Part shown: piece by piece, positions 1 to 14,400 of the stretch
Position numbering within the stretch: the stretch's first letter is position 1
Layout: each line of letters begins with the position of its first letter
Origin: Cyclospora cayetanensis
Taxonomy: Eukaryota; Apicomplexa; Conoidasida; Eucoccidiorida; Eimeriidae
Length of the DNA: 64,000 nucleotides
NCBI RefSeq assembly: GCF_002999335.1
Contig: NW_020312117.1
Span: 1-64,000 of the forward strand
Reading direction: 5' to 3'
The notes under the pieces: model-generated
What the model saw: the letters and a program-made list of their open reading frames with translations, nothing else
What the model was told of the DNA's origin: nothing
Databases searched by the model: none
Translations under genes and position numbers: made by a program

Positions 1-295
1 GAGGAAGAGTTCTTGGTTCCTTTCTCGCGCACGCTGTCTAAGCCTCCGACTGCCCGATTACCCCCCTCCTTTGGCTGCGCATACGAGAGTCACAAACGTT
101 TTCTTAGCCTTATTAGGAGGTCAGGTTGTCGTGGAAGCCTTGAAGGACTGCTGCTGGGTTGTGCCTTGCAGCAGCATTTGCATGGTGCTAGTGTCGGCGC
201 CAGTGCGTTTGTAGGCCTTAAAAGGTGCCTGTGGAAGAAGCGGCTTTTCAATTCGCGAAAGGGTGTTGCGTGTGAATCGCTGCTCTCTGCTGCAG

Positions 296-845
296 CCGCC
301 GGACCCTAGGACAGCAGTGGCGACTTTCCGTGTTGGAGCTTCAGCAGCGGCAGACAGAGCAGCTGCTGCTGCGCTTCGACGTATGCATGCACTGATATGT
401 TGCTGTTGGAGCACTTCTTGTAGCCACGTACTGCTGGTGCTTGTGCGCCGCATGGAGCTTGAGCGGCGTGAACGCTTGCGCTCCTGGTGGCTCCCCCTCA
501 CTGGCTGGCATGGGAAGGCTTCGATGGGTGTGCCTCTATGTTCTGCGCAGAATGCCGCTGCTGCTCTTGCCGAGCTAGAAGTCTTGCAGCGGGTGCTGCC
601 TGCCTCGCAGCCAGTCCCAGGAGGTGGGGGTAAGTTGGTTCTACTCGAACTCCTGTAGGGGTCCTCACCTTCATCGCTGCCGCTGCAGCTATACCTTGCC
701 GCAGGGTGTCATTAGGAAGCTGCTGCCTTCCCCCAACTTGGCTACCACACGGGTTACTTGCTGTGCTGCAGGTGCAACGCCATCAGGTACAGACGAGGGG
801 GGGCGACCCCCAGAGGCTGCCGCAGCAACGGCAGCTATGTGTTAG
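296..845 (+). CDS. 3' exons of an unidentified gene (partial)
   Basis: I do not recognise this protein. The best-supported part is a pair of exons: one reads through about 425-629 (MELERRERLRSW, then an Ala/Leu-rich helix, ending PVPGGG) to a GTAAGT donor at 630. The next begins after a CAG acceptor at 772, in matching phase 1, and ends at a TAG at 843-845 after an acidic and Ala-rich tail. An earlier exon-like stretch, 296-380, has a good acceptor and a GTATGC donor and would code a Gln/Leu-rich helix (VLELQQRQTEQLLLRF), but its phase does not join simply to the next segment. The gene must begin before the window. CAG/CTG-rich sequence gives open frames on both strands here, so the strand choice rests on the splice signals. 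Confidence 0.35.
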
Positions 846-2396
846 TGGAGTTGGCGTTTGCGCTGACACCAGGGGCAGTAGCAGGGGCTGCAACAACGCA
901 AGCCGTTTCTGCGAAGGCTGCTGTAAAAATTAGCGGGCCTTGTTTCGACGAGTTTGCTGCTCGAATTTTTTTCGTCAGTTCTCTGCAACTACCGCGCGCA
1001 CGCCGGCAAGCCGACACCCTGCAGCAGCCTAATGCTGAAGGGATGGCGTGCATACTTTTTCTTTGGGCAGCTGCAGCAAGTGCAGTGGCTGCACCGGCTC
1101 TACAGCAATAAGGATGGCAGCTGGAACGGCTGTTTGGTTGTGTATAGTGTAAACATCGCTTAGCTACTTGACTTGGCCATTTTAGGAAGCCCGCTGCATG
1201 GGTATTTGTATTCTTAAAGCGTGGTCCATGCATTTACACCAGTGCACAGCGACACTGTGAACAATGGGACCCGAGGCGGCTGCCGAGACAACTGCAAGCG
1301 ATAAATGCGCCGCTCGCTCTCGGTGGCTGGAGGCGAGGCTTCCTTGTTCTAGGCTTGCTGGTTATAGAAACTCGGTTATGTGGAGTTCTCGGTAGTGCTG
1401 TCCTCGAGTCTATCATAGTTACCAGATTTTAATAAATGACGAAGCCAGCATGCGTGCATCCCGGCGGTCCGTATGATGTATGTGCTCCAGGCCGAGGCGG
1501 ACGGGCAGCTAACTATTCATGGTGTGGGGTTTTTTTAGGGGGGGTCTCCTTGGGTGTCCTTTGGGGTGGCTATTGCCATGTGTCGCAGCGGCTAGCCCAC
1601 GTAGAGCGGTGCGCCAGTTCGCCCTTACCGTTTTCGGTTTTTCGGGTAGGTTTATTTCGGTGCTATGAAGTGGCTGTGTGGGGGAGCTGCCTCGAATGGC
1701 TAGCTGAGTGACCTGGGTCGAGTTACTGGGCCCGTGGTGGCTGAATTTAGGTTAGGTGTCGCTCAAGTGGCTCTTTGGTTGAACTTAGGTAACTGTTGTA
1801 GGTGCTGTCTCTCCATACTTCTTATGCCGTTTGGAGACATTGCAGCAGCGGGAGTCCATGGAGGGACAGGCAGTCGGCAGAGGTGGAGTGCGTATCAGGA
1901 GGTAGGGAGGGGTGTGTAGGAGCCCGTGGGCATTTCACCAGGAAGGCGCTGTAAAGCTTCTGATGACAGCTTGTTGAGCTTAATTGGAAAGTTGTTGAGT
2001 AAGGGGCTATGGGGAGGCTTGAGTTGTTGGGGGTGCAGGGGGATGGGAGGGGGGTATCCAGTGGCAAGAGTAGTAAGCCACGGGGAGGTACTAGTATATA
2101 TTTATATACATTAAGAGGTAGGCGGTTCCTGTAAAAGCGCCTCTCAATCAGAGTTTAGATCCGTTTTTGAACGCTTACTATTATTCATAGAACAGGTGTA
2201 AATGCCGACTTGTGGACACCGCGTCGACGGAAGGGCTTCCCCGCTGCCGCCGACTCGTCCGTCAAGCTGCGCGTGAGTGCCTGGAGTGTGTGTCTGCCTT
2301 CTCCGAAAATTGCGCCTCGTGTCTTTTCAGCGAATTGTTTCCAGGTGGTTGCCATGGTGCCCCCGAGATGTAGAGACCCCCTAGAAGTCTGCGGCA
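846..2396. other. Intergenic, G-rich stretch
   Basis: No convincing gene is visible. Open frames at 835-1233 on both strands are Ala/Gln/Cys-rich and look like by-products of CAG-rich sequence. The part from about 1500 to 2090 is G-rich on the + strand with many GGGG runs. A short AT-rich patch at 2090-2112 precedes the next gene and could belong to its promoter; that is inference. Confidence 0.4.
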
Positions 2397-5153
2397 ATGG
2401 CCGTGTCGAGGCCTCTGCCGCCAAGGGGGGCGACTGCCGGTGGGCTGCGAGTTCATCTCGCGTTGCTCGCTTTCTGTTGGTTGCTGCTGACGATTTTTGC
2501 TGGGAGGACGGCTGCCAAGTATCCTTTTCCAGCGCCACGCACGCCTGGTCGCGCGCGCACAGCTGGGGCCATCCTCTGCAGAGGGGGTACCACCTGCCCC
2601 CGTGCTGCTTTTCTTCTTCGCGTGAACACGAACGCAGCCAACAAAGGCTCTTTCCCACTGCCTCGCTTGGCTTCTCGAGGTAAGGGGGCAGCAGGAAAGT
2701 GCTCAGGCTTTGGGGGGTGCAGCAGGCGCGCCATCACTAGGCGTGGTGCTGCTCAACATGTTGCAACTGCTGCCGAAGACTCTGCAACCGAAGGAGCGGC
2801 GTCAGTCCCTGGAACCCCTTCAGTCTCTGAAACCCCACCAGTTTCTACGCCCCCGTCGAATGTAGTCTCGCCGGATCCACCGCAAGTCGCGTCCGTGTCT
2901 GCTTGCGCTGCGAGTCGCCCAGAGGAGTGGCTGGCTGTCGTGCAGCTCTTGCACGCGCCGTCTCATGCCGTTGCTGCCGCATTGGTGCAAGAGACCCTCC
3001 AGTGTCTCCTGTGGGGTAGCGATAGCGAGATCCAGGTCGTCTACGAGCTCATTACGCCCAATCAAGAGCAGCTGCAGCGCCTCGAGCAGCAGCCAGGACT
3101 CAAACAAGCCTTAGAGGAGGGTGCTGTGCAGGTGCACATTTTTTTCGAAGATCGCGGCGTGTCATCTGCGAACCTCCAACGCAGCAGCCTTGAAGCTAGC
3201 AGCACAAGGCGAGAGCGAGGCCTTGTATTGATTCGATCGCTAAAAGACGTTGCATTTGCCGCCGATCTCGTGATTCCAGCGGCCTCGCGCCGATCCGATG
3301 GCGCTGCTGCAGTTCGTATGGCAAGCCAAGCGCTGGAGCAACAGAAGCTGCACCAGCAAGGGTTCCCACAGCAGGCGGTGCTTCTGCAAAGATGTCGCGC
3401 TGCCCTTCCTCTGCGACGTGGAATCCTTTGGAGCTCGCTCCTCTGTGCAGAGGCCACGGCAAAGCTCAGGGAAAAGGCGGGCGAAGACGCTCTTCCAACG
3501 GCCGTTCAGGCAGTCGAGGTGTACATACACTCCGGGTGTTTGCCCTTCACGGCCGCTAGCTGCCTCCCCTTGGGTCTGCACGGTCTCTAGGCACTCTCTC
3601 TTCTCCATTTACCTGACTTTCCACCCCCCGCCAATCGCTGTCTGTGTCTCCGACTTGAACCTCTTTTTCTGTGGCCTTCATCTGTGCTTCTGGCCAAGAA
3701 GAGGCTCCAAAAGGGATCTTACTGCTCCCTTGCCGCGCTTCTCACTGGCTTGCAGGCGCATGCACGTGCTAGAGGGCTGTGTGAGCCGCCTGTGCGTTCG
3801 CTTTCTTTGTAAGAAAGCAGCAGCAGCAGCATGCGGGTGCCACTTCCACGGAGCTATAAAGGGGTCTACAGATGTTCAGACTCCCGTCTGTGCTTTGTTT
3901 CTGTTGCCGCCCCTTCCACAGGCTGCTCCCCTACTACCGCTCTCCTGGTGCACGCTGGGCCATGCACTTCGCCTTCGAGGTCGGCTGTGGGAAAGCAACT
4001 GCTGCTACAAGACGGCAGAAAGCCTGGCTGCGGGTTGTGCTGCAGCAGCGACTCCGAAATCTTCGCCGCGTGCTGCTATTGCCTCCATCGCTGCTGCTGC
4101 TATCCCTGCAAGGCTTACCGAGGCCCTTGAGCGAGCTCTGAGGAGGGCCAAGTTGGATCCGAAGGAGCTGCGCGGCGCGCTGCCTACTTTGTTGTGAGAC
4201 TTGGACTGGCTGTTGCAGCAACAATAAATCCTGCGCCTGGTGCCTCTCTGGGTTGCAGGTCTAGCAACGAGCCGCTGTTTAGCCCTACTTGTTGCAGCAG
4301 CAAGCCACGTGTCGTTTCTCTCTCCCACTCGTGCGAGCCAGCGCAGCACTCTGTGCGCGGCATCTTATGACTGCCAGAGATTCCTCTTTTCTGAAAGAGA
4401 CCACTTCGCTCATGGCGATATGAGCATGCACCTGGCTCCGTTTCCGCATCCCCGCTACCCGATACACCCACACATGCCCAGGTCACTCCTCACTGTGCGT
4501 CTGTCTCCCTTGCGTGTATGTTCGCGTTTTTTGCTTGGCATGGACGGGTGCATCCGCAGGCAGACAACGGTAGAGGCCCCGTGGGGCTTTGCTGTCGACG
4601 CAAATCCTCAGGAACTGGGAGGTTCGTACATCGCATATGTGGTCGAAGGCAGCAAAGCAGACGAGGCAGGCCTTATGCAAGGTAGGCCCAGGCTTCGCGC
4701 CAAGGGGATTCCCCTGGGCCTCGTCCGATAAGAGTGAGTGTGGGAGAGCAGCTGCACCAAGACACCATATGGCTAAATATTTGTCACTGTTTGCGTGCGT
4801 CTTCGTCTACTCCAGGGGATCAGATAGTGATCGCGAACGACACCAGCGTGCTAGGTGCCCCTTTTAGCAAGTGTCTCCAAGCCTTGCGCACTCGGCAGGT
4901 GATCAAACCCGAACAGCCTCAGCAGCAAGTACAGCTGCTGCCCCTGAAGCTCGACGTGTACAGAGGGGCCCTTCCCCTCCTGTACAGCGCCCCCGGGCTC
5001 GCGATGTTGCAGCGCCTTGATGCAGTTGCAGATATGCTCGGGAACGAAGGTGAAAAGGCCAACCAGAAGGAGGCACTGCTCACCCACGTGCCAGCAGGAA
5101 GCCTTAGAGGCATCCTCCAGGGGGGTAGCTTTGGGGCCCCGCAGTTGTTCTAG
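2397..5153 (+). CDS. PDZ-domain protein with N-terminal secretory/plastid leader
   Basis: Four exons join in phase: 2397-3518, 3922-4193, 4560-4681 and 4816-5153, giving about 617 residues. The protein starts with a hydrophobic segment (ALLAFCWLLLTIFAG, about residues 23-38), followed by a basic, Ser/Thr-rich region. That is the layout of a bipartite apicoplast leader or a plain signal peptide. Residues about 185-370 are a conserved-looking helical region. A PDZ domain spans the exon 3/4 junction: PWGFAVD, then GGSYIAYVVEGSKADEAGL, then GDQIVIAND, which matches the PDZ core of a beta-strand pair, an A-x-x-AGL turn and a GD-x-I strand. Such domains bind C-terminal peptides of partners; the partner here is unknown. 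The exon 1/2 border is the least certain, since CAG-rich sequence leaves other frames open in exon 2. Confidence 0.7.
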
Positions 5154-5820
5154 CTTCGAGAGAGCGTGAACTCCTCAATCGTCGAATCAGATTCTCCTTC
5201 GTTGCAAGCTATCTGAGCATACCAATCTTTAGTTACGCATCCTACCGCAGAGCCTAGTACAGACACGCTGTAGATCGCGCTTATTCACTTCGGAAAGACA
5301 CCCGAGAGTCTACAAGCACTGTGCATAACTGGGGGTAAGGATCTACAGAAGCTTCGACCTCGTCGTTCCTGCTTCGAGGCTGCGCGTCACCTTGGATATC
5401 TTCGATACCAGTTTAGTTCGATTGGGCGTGAATCACGCAAAAATAGCTACTTCAATGCTACTAATAGAGTTAGCATTGCGGGGCCGGTGACCCGTACGTC
5501 GATGCCCCTGCTATACGCTGCAGATCTTGCTGAGGTAACCACTGGTCATCTTGCTGCTTGTTAGAAGCGCATAATCGTCTGGTCTGACCATGAAAGCAAT
5601 ATCATGGCCTCAATACGAAACGTCATCTACAGAGCCAATAAACAAGCGCCCGTGCTCCGAGCCCAAAGTGATGCCCCGAGTTGCTAGTGCTCGTCCACTA
5701 AATTAAAGGTGTGCTGTAATGCACCCGTTCATCAAAAAACCCTTCATTTTTCCGCAGTAAAACGATCGTTACTTACGTTCACCTAAAGATTTGATGCTTG
5801 CATTGAGTTTAAAGAATGGT
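5154..5820. other. Intergenic between convergent genes
   Basis: Shared 3' flank of the PDZ gene (+) and beta-tubulin (-). No open frame, tRNA fold or repeat stands out. Confidence 0.6.
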
Positions 5821-8025
<2,205 letters not shown>

Positions 8026-8560
8026 GTTGGAGTATCTGCTGGCTAATTAGGTTAAATTAAAGCATAAAATCAATCCCTACGAAGAATCGAAATTGGTGTG
8101 AACGAAGACAGCTGTCGAGCACGTCAGAAGAACAGGCAGTGCCGTCCTCACAACAGCTCAAAACTCCTTGAGGCAGCGGCAGACGAGGCCAGCAGTCCGA
8201 TGACCGTTGAAGCCTCTAGAGCTGGGATCATAGAGATTCTGTTTTCGTGGCAGCTGCACGTGCAACGAACCACCTCACTTATTTAAAACAAATCTATAAG
8301 ACATTTTAAAGGAACCATTGCTAACTTCTTAACTCACAGGGAAGCCCATATTCTCCCTCTCTGCCCGTACGCTGTGACGGACAAGGCCCCCTTCGCTCTA
8401 ACGCACCGAGCATACTTGGCTGATGCCCTTGGAAAGCGCGAGCCGTTTATATTGCTTTTCGATGGACTAAGTTTTCATTTTGCGCGCTCCATTTAGATGT
8501 CGCTTGCTTTAAATGGGAGTAGTGCGGGGAAAACTAACCTACCGTGCTCATACAGCAGTC
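8026..8560. other. Beta-tubulin upstream region
   Basis: Presumed promoter and 5' UTR of beta-tubulin, which is transcribed leftward. No gene is visible, and the only open frame (8098-8286 +) is short and unremarkable. The region runs into the tandem-repeat array on the right. Confidence 0.5.
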
Positions 8561-10400
8561 ACGGTCTTGGACGAAGAGTTTACATTGACACGCTCCCGGT
8601 ATCCCGGTCTTCTGATAAGTGTTTGCACCCTCAGGCATTCGGTTTCCTGATCTTGGTGTAAGGGTTTACGCGCTCAGCCTTAAGGCTTCACGATCTCAAG
8701 CCGAGGGTTTACACTCTCAGGCTGCCTGTTTCCGGGTCGTGGGGTGAGGGTTCATAAGAGCAGTCTCTAGGCTTCACTGTCTCAATCTATGAATAAATTT
8801 AGCTTTCTCCGTTTGTAGATAAGGATTGATGTGATTAGTCGTATGCCTTCGCAACATTGGGCTAAGGATACACACATTCAGGCTTTGGGGTTCGCGGTCT
8901 TCGGGTAAGGGTCTGCACTCACAGGCTGTTGGTCTGCCCGTCTTCTGCTAAGGGTTTGCACTCTCAGACCATATACTTCCTCCTCTTTGGGTAAAGGTTT
9001 GCGCGTGCTATATGAAGACTTCAAGATCTGGAGTTGTGGGATTACTCCCTCGGACTTAAGGTCTTCCGGTCTCGGGAAAAGGGTCCGCACCCTAGGGCTT
9101 TAAGTCTGCCCGTCGTTGGCTAAGGGTTTGCACTCTCAGACAATATACTTCCTCCTTTTTTGGTAAGGGATTTCGCGTAAAGTGTGAAGACTTTAAGATC
9201 TTTAGTGAGTGTCTACACTCTCGGCCTTTAGGTTTTCCGGTTTTGGAGTAAGTATTTATGCGCATAGTCTTCGAGCTTCACAATCTCAGGGTAAAAGGTA
9301 ACACCCTCAGGCTTTAGGATTCCCAGTCTTGAAGTAAGGGTATACACTCTCAGGCTTTAGGTTTACCGGTCTTCGAATACGTATTTATGCGCATAGTCTT
9401 CGAGCTTCACAATCTCAGGGTAAAAGGTAACACCCTCAGGCTTTAGGATTCCCAGTCTCGGAGTAAGGGTATACACTCTCAGGCTTTAGGTTTACCGGTC
9501 TTGGAGTAAGTATTTACGTGCTTAGTCTTTGGGCTTCACAATCTCAGGGTAAAAGGTAACACCCTCAGGCTTTAGGATTCCCAGTCTCGGAGTAAGGGTA
9601 TACACTCTCAGGCTTTAGGTTTACCGGTCTTGGAGTAAGTATTTACGTGCTTAGTCTTTGGGCTTCACGATTTTGGGTTAAGGGTCTACGCTCTCAGACC
9701 TTACGTTTTCCCGTTCAGGGGTGAAGTGCTACACTCTGAGGCTTTTGTTCTCCTAATTTTGTGGTAAGGGTATACACTCTCAGACTCTAGCTTTTCCGGT
9801 CTAGAGGTACGGGGTTATACTCTCAGACTCTAGACCTCCATCTCTTGGCGTAAGGATGTTCGCGCTCAGTCTTTGAGCTTCACGAGTTTGGGGTAAGGGT
9901 TTACGCTCTCAGACTTAAGGATTCCCCGTTTTGAAGGTGTAAGGGTATACTCCAGGGCCTTTGGTTTCCTGGTCTAGAGGTAAAGGGTTATACTATCGGA
10001 CTCTAGACGTACATCTCTTGGCGTAAGGATGAGCTCGCTCAGTGCTTAGGCTACACGATCGGGGGCTAAGCATCTACACTCTCAGGCTTTGATTTCACGG
10101 TCATAGCTTGAGGGTCACGCTCTCGGTTTTTAGTTCTCCTGGTTCTGAGGCTAAATAGTTAAGGGTTTGTTACGTTCTGAGTCTTTAGGCTTTAACATCT
10201 TGGGTTAAGGATTTTTTGTACTCGCAGACATTATTAGGCTTTCAAGTGGGATTTCGTGTAGGTCCTTGTAGGGTGAAGCCCTTGCGCTCTGGCGGAATGG
10301 AATTTGCGGTCCCCGATTAAAGGATTTGCCCTCTTGGGTTTTTGAGTTCGGGATTTAAGCCTTATTATTATATGACTTAGTTTTCAGAGTGTGCGCGATT
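8561..10400. repeat. Degenerate minisatellite, about 43-bp monomer with telomere-type heptamer
   Basis: About 1.8 kb of imperfect tandem repeats. The monomer reads roughly GTAAGGGTTTACACTCTC followed by AGGCTTTAGGTTTCCCGGTCTTG. Most copies carry AGGGTTT or a one-base variant, a permutation of the TTTAGGG telomere repeat reported for coccidia and plants. Examples are near 8661, 8704, 8947, 9121 and 9894. Divergence grows towards both ends and is least at about 9246-9675. No long open frame crosses it, so it is non-coding. It could be an interstitial telomere-derived satellite or a minisatellite that only resembles one; the sequence alone cannot decide. Confidence 0.85.
9246..9675. repeat. 129-bp higher-order repeat inside the minisatellite
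   Basis: The phrase GTAAGGGTATACACTCTC recurs at 9334, 9463 and 9592, exactly 129 bp apart, and 129 is three times 43. Each unit holds three monomer types in fixed order: one with GGTATACACTCTC, one with GTATTTAYGYG and GAGCTTCACAATCTC, and one with AAAAGGTAACACCCTC. The copies starting at 9463 and 9592 are almost identical where they overlap, so amplification of the trimer is recent compared with the flanking monomers. Confidence 0.9.
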
Positions 10401-10731
10401 AGGATGCAGGAAGAAGTGTCGCTTGCTGGACTTGGGGGTTCGCGCTGTGGGACCGGGGGGGGAGCTCAGCCCCTCATGATGAGCCTTGCGAATACACCGT
10501 TTTTCGACAAGGCTTTCGGGTTTTTTTTGCAAGATAGCGGGACCACTGCTATCTGCTTGCTATGATAGGGTTTAAAGTTTAGCCTGCAGGGCTTTAGCTC
10601 GGCGTAGATGCCCGGCTGTAGGAGCACCCCTGAGGCCTCTCCACTCTCCTGTGCAGTACAAGGGCTGTAGGCTTAGCATGCCCTAGCTCCCCTCACTTTG
10701 AGCAGCTGCTGCCGCCGCTGAGTGCGATATA
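10401..10731. other. Upstream region of the giant gene
   Basis: No gene is visible. It contains a GGGGGGGGAG run near 10456 and a T8 run near 10512. It separates the minisatellite from the start codon at 10732 and is the likely promoter/5' UTR of that gene. Confidence 0.45.
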
Positions 10732-11447
10732 ATGCAGCAGCAGCTGCTGCTCCTCCGGCGGGGATGCTCCCCACAAGGCATTCTGTTGCTTTTGCTGCTG
10801 CTGCTGTTGAGCCATGGCCATGAGCGACACAGCCCCTGGCTGTGGGCAGTGGAAGCTCAAGAAAGGCCAGCTCCCCAGCAAAGAGGTCTCGGAGCTCAAA
10901 AACCACCTCCACCAGCTACAATAACCCTCCCAACTCCACCTACTCCAACAGCTGCAGAGACCCCAAGAACGCCAATGCCGCCGTCTACTTTAGGAGTAAC
11001 CGCTTCACTAGCAAAATCAATGCAAGAAGCCGGAGCAAACGAGGCCTCTACGGCCCGAAGCCAGGTGCCTCCTGTTGCTGTTGCTGGCGGGGTGGTTCCT
11101 GCACCAGCAGAACCCACAGCTCCTCCACAGCAGCAGCCGTATAGGCCGCTGGTGGAGGAGTCGCAGCTGCAGCAGACCCTACCGCAGCTTCAGCAGCTGT
11201 TACCCCAACTCCAACAGTTGCTGCCGCAGCTGAAGCAAGCGCAGCAGCTAGAGGGGTCGCAGCAGCCAGCGCTGCAACAGCACCCGGTCCAGTTGCCACT
11301 GCAGCAGGCTCTCTTGCAGCAGATGCAGCAAAAGGCAGAGAAACAGACTCCGCAGGGGCAACAACTTTTGCAGCAGCAACAGCAACAACAGCAACAGCAG
11401 CATAGCCGGAGCCAGTCGACGGTGCTGCAGCAATTGTTGTTGATGCT

Positions 11448-11480
<33 letters not shown>

Positions 11481-14400
11481 GGGTCCCCGCATGGATTCAG
11501 CGATGGCTGTGCCGGCCGGTAGTCATGCTCACTCCCTGGATGTGAAAGATATAGTGCAGATGGCTCAATCGGTTTCTGAAGTGTCATCTTCGACGTCGCC
11601 TCCTGACGGATCTGTGGGTTTTGATGCTGGCGCTTCTCCCCCTACTTCTGCGTTTGGGGGTGACTCTCGTGACGCCGTTGGAGGGCAGGCGAGTGGCGAA
11701 GGGGGGCCCCCTATTTTGGCACTGCCACGGAGCTCTTCTCCGGAGCATGACGCCGTCGGCTTGGAGGCAGCCGTGACGCCAGACGACCCGGCAAGCAAGC
11801 AGCTGCAAGAACTGCTCCTCGGGAGCGGCACTAATACCAGCGGCAATGGGGGCTACAGCAGCAGCGGCATCCGAGAGGACTGCAGCTACCTTAAGGAACG
11901 GCCAGGCTCCCCGCCTACGCGGGTAAGTTTTCTTTTTAGGCAGCACTACTTGCGTGTAAGGAGGAGTGAGGGCACGGTCGGCCTGGCTTGGCTTGGCTTG
12001 CTGCAGCAGCGCATTGTGGGGAGGCGCAAGTCTCCTCCATGCAGCGCTGCGTAGTCGTGGGGGAATAGCAGAGGGGCCTTCTTGCCTGGCTGCGCAGACG
12101 TAGAGAGGAGGACGCGCGAGTCGTGTTTCTGCAGCAGCTCGCGCCGTTTCCAGGATGCGGGCACTGGATTTGCATGTTGTGCTTTTCCAGATATCGCTAG
12201 GACGGCTTGCCGACTGGTCCTGGTTCGCTGATGGCGCCTCGCGCTTGCATCGCCTTGCGTTGCCTCTGCGAGAGTTGGGGCCCTTGAGTGCATCCCTCCC
12301 CGTGCACTTGCAGACACCTGTTCTTGCGGATGATGTGCCGTTGCTAGCGTTTTTCGTGGTAGCGGATTCCCCTCTCACCGTGAGCTGCGCAGCACTTACT
12401 CCAGGCCTTAAGGCTCGAGCTGCTGCTGCTCCTGGATTTTCCCGATCCATCCATCCGCCCCCCTCCCCCACAAGGGTCTCGCCACACACGCGCTCTTGCC
12501 TCCTCTAGAAAGGCGCAAATGCATGGCCGAAGGCTCTAAGGCTGGAGGCTCACGGTGTGTGGGTGGGTGCTCAGACACTCCGCTTGCTGCTCTTCACCGG
12601 CAGCGAAGCCTCAGACGAGTGCCAGGAACGACGCGATATCACGGCAACGGGAAGCATCTACACCTACGTGTCGCTTGGAGACGCTAGAAATTTTCTTGGG
12701 CCTCCAGAGGGGTTTTTGGGGGCTGCTTCGGCGGATTCTCTCTTTGTTTATGTCGTCTGTAGCGAACCCTGCAAGCCGCACTTGACCGCGCATCTAAATA
12801 GCCTCTCTGCCGCTGACACCAACGCCAATAAAATACGCGTGAGAAGGGCATCCTAGGCTTCAGGGCGTAGAGTTTCGGGGATCTTTACAGCCCATGCTAG
12901 TCGCCCCCTGCGGGCTATGGGCGGCTTGACGGGCATTGCGTACAGTGCGCTCTGCTTGCCTTTAAATCCCCAGTCTTTTGGCTTCTGAGTGCGGGGTGTG
13001 GGGTGTGCTCAGTGCGCCGCCGAGGGAACCGGAGGGGGCTTCTCGTGTAGCACGGTCTCTGGAAGGGCCTCCCGGCACTCAGCAGCTCATTTCGTGTTGC
13101 ATTGCACGCAAGAAAACGGCTGCTTTCGTAACCCTGGACTGGGAGAAGGAGATATTCTCGAGCTGGTATGTTCCATACCCTTGCCTTCAAACTCGACCTC
13201 TGAGCCCGTATGCTGCAAGATATGGACCCTCGAAGTGCCTCTCTTGGGTTCTCCACGGCCGGCAGACTTTCGCAGATATTGAACTGCAAGGGGCACACTG
13301 GTAAATGTGTGTGTACATGTATGCGCGTCTAAAGGTAGAGCAAGGATCCAGTTTTCGGGGTTGAGTGTTTCGGGTGCCGTACGTACGCCTCAGACATTGA
13401 GCAAAAAGCAGCAAGTGGCGACCTCGAGCGATCTGCAGGTGTCTTCGCCGTTCGTGTTGTTAGCTGCTTGGGACTGTGTTCCTCAAACTGTCACGGAGGT
13501 GGAAGACAAGTGGTATGACGGCTCTTCTGAGGAAGACTCTGAAGAGGCCGCTGCCGGCGCTCAGTGCGAGACCATTGGACCCCAGGGAACGATTGGCGGC
13601 ACGGTGTACCTGTCAGCTCGAGCGAGTCCGTCGTTTTTTTTTCATTCGTTCCGTGCGAGCTCTTGTGGATGGGTGGCGCTGAGCGACTGCTTGCCTTCGG
13701 GGGGCCAGCGAGGCCCTTCGGCTTGTGTCTGCCTCACGAGGAGGCTATGATGCCTCTCACATGAGCCTTCGTTTAGCTGTTTTGTGCGTCTCTTGGAGGC
13801 GGGGATGGTCTAGCAATGGAGGGCTTGGGCTGCGGCATCTCAGGAGTTCAGAGTCACGCACTTTTTCTGGGTTGTGCTGCAGAAAAGGATGGAGTGCTGC
13901 ACGTGCTGGTTCATCTGCGGGCGTATATGAAGGCCTCGCAGGATTTCATTCTCTCCGTGGGGGCCCCTACGGCCATCACGGCTGTTAGCATGGAGCAGTC
14001 TCTGGATATCATTATGCCGGAAAGTGCGCCTTAAGCCCTCCAACAGCTACCTGGCAGCGATTGTCGTGACGCCCTGGAGAGTCTGGGGCCTTAGGCGAAA
14101 GGGATAGGAGTGGAGGGTTGAATTCGAATGGGTGGCGCGAAGGACTACCCGTCTTTGTGTGCAGTGCTTTGGCGTGCAGACAGCTTGCGGCTTTTTAGTT
14201 TCAAGTTTGAGGAGTCTGCCTTCGACCCGGCAGCATATTGCACCCCTCAGCTTGTTCCTCAGAGGGAGGGCAAAGATAAGTATCATCCATTTCTTGTCAC
14301 GGCCTTCGCCCTGGACGGAGAGCCCCCGGGCATTGCCTGTTGTAACGCATCAAGAGAAACGCATCCCGATCCCGCGCTGGTAGGGGCAGCATGGGGTGGC

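Noticed and set aside
121..1233. Minus-strand open frames (126 and 132 codons) opposite the first gene
   Set aside because: They are Ser/Ala/Arg/Gln-rich, lack motifs and splice logic, and arise from CAG/CTG-rich sequence. The plus strand has phase-consistent splice sites.
11048..12489. Long minus-strand frames (179 and 301 codons) opposite exon 1 of the giant gene
   Set aside because: They are low-complexity Ala/Val or Arg-rich mirror frames of the CAG repeats and cover an intron of the plus-strand gene.
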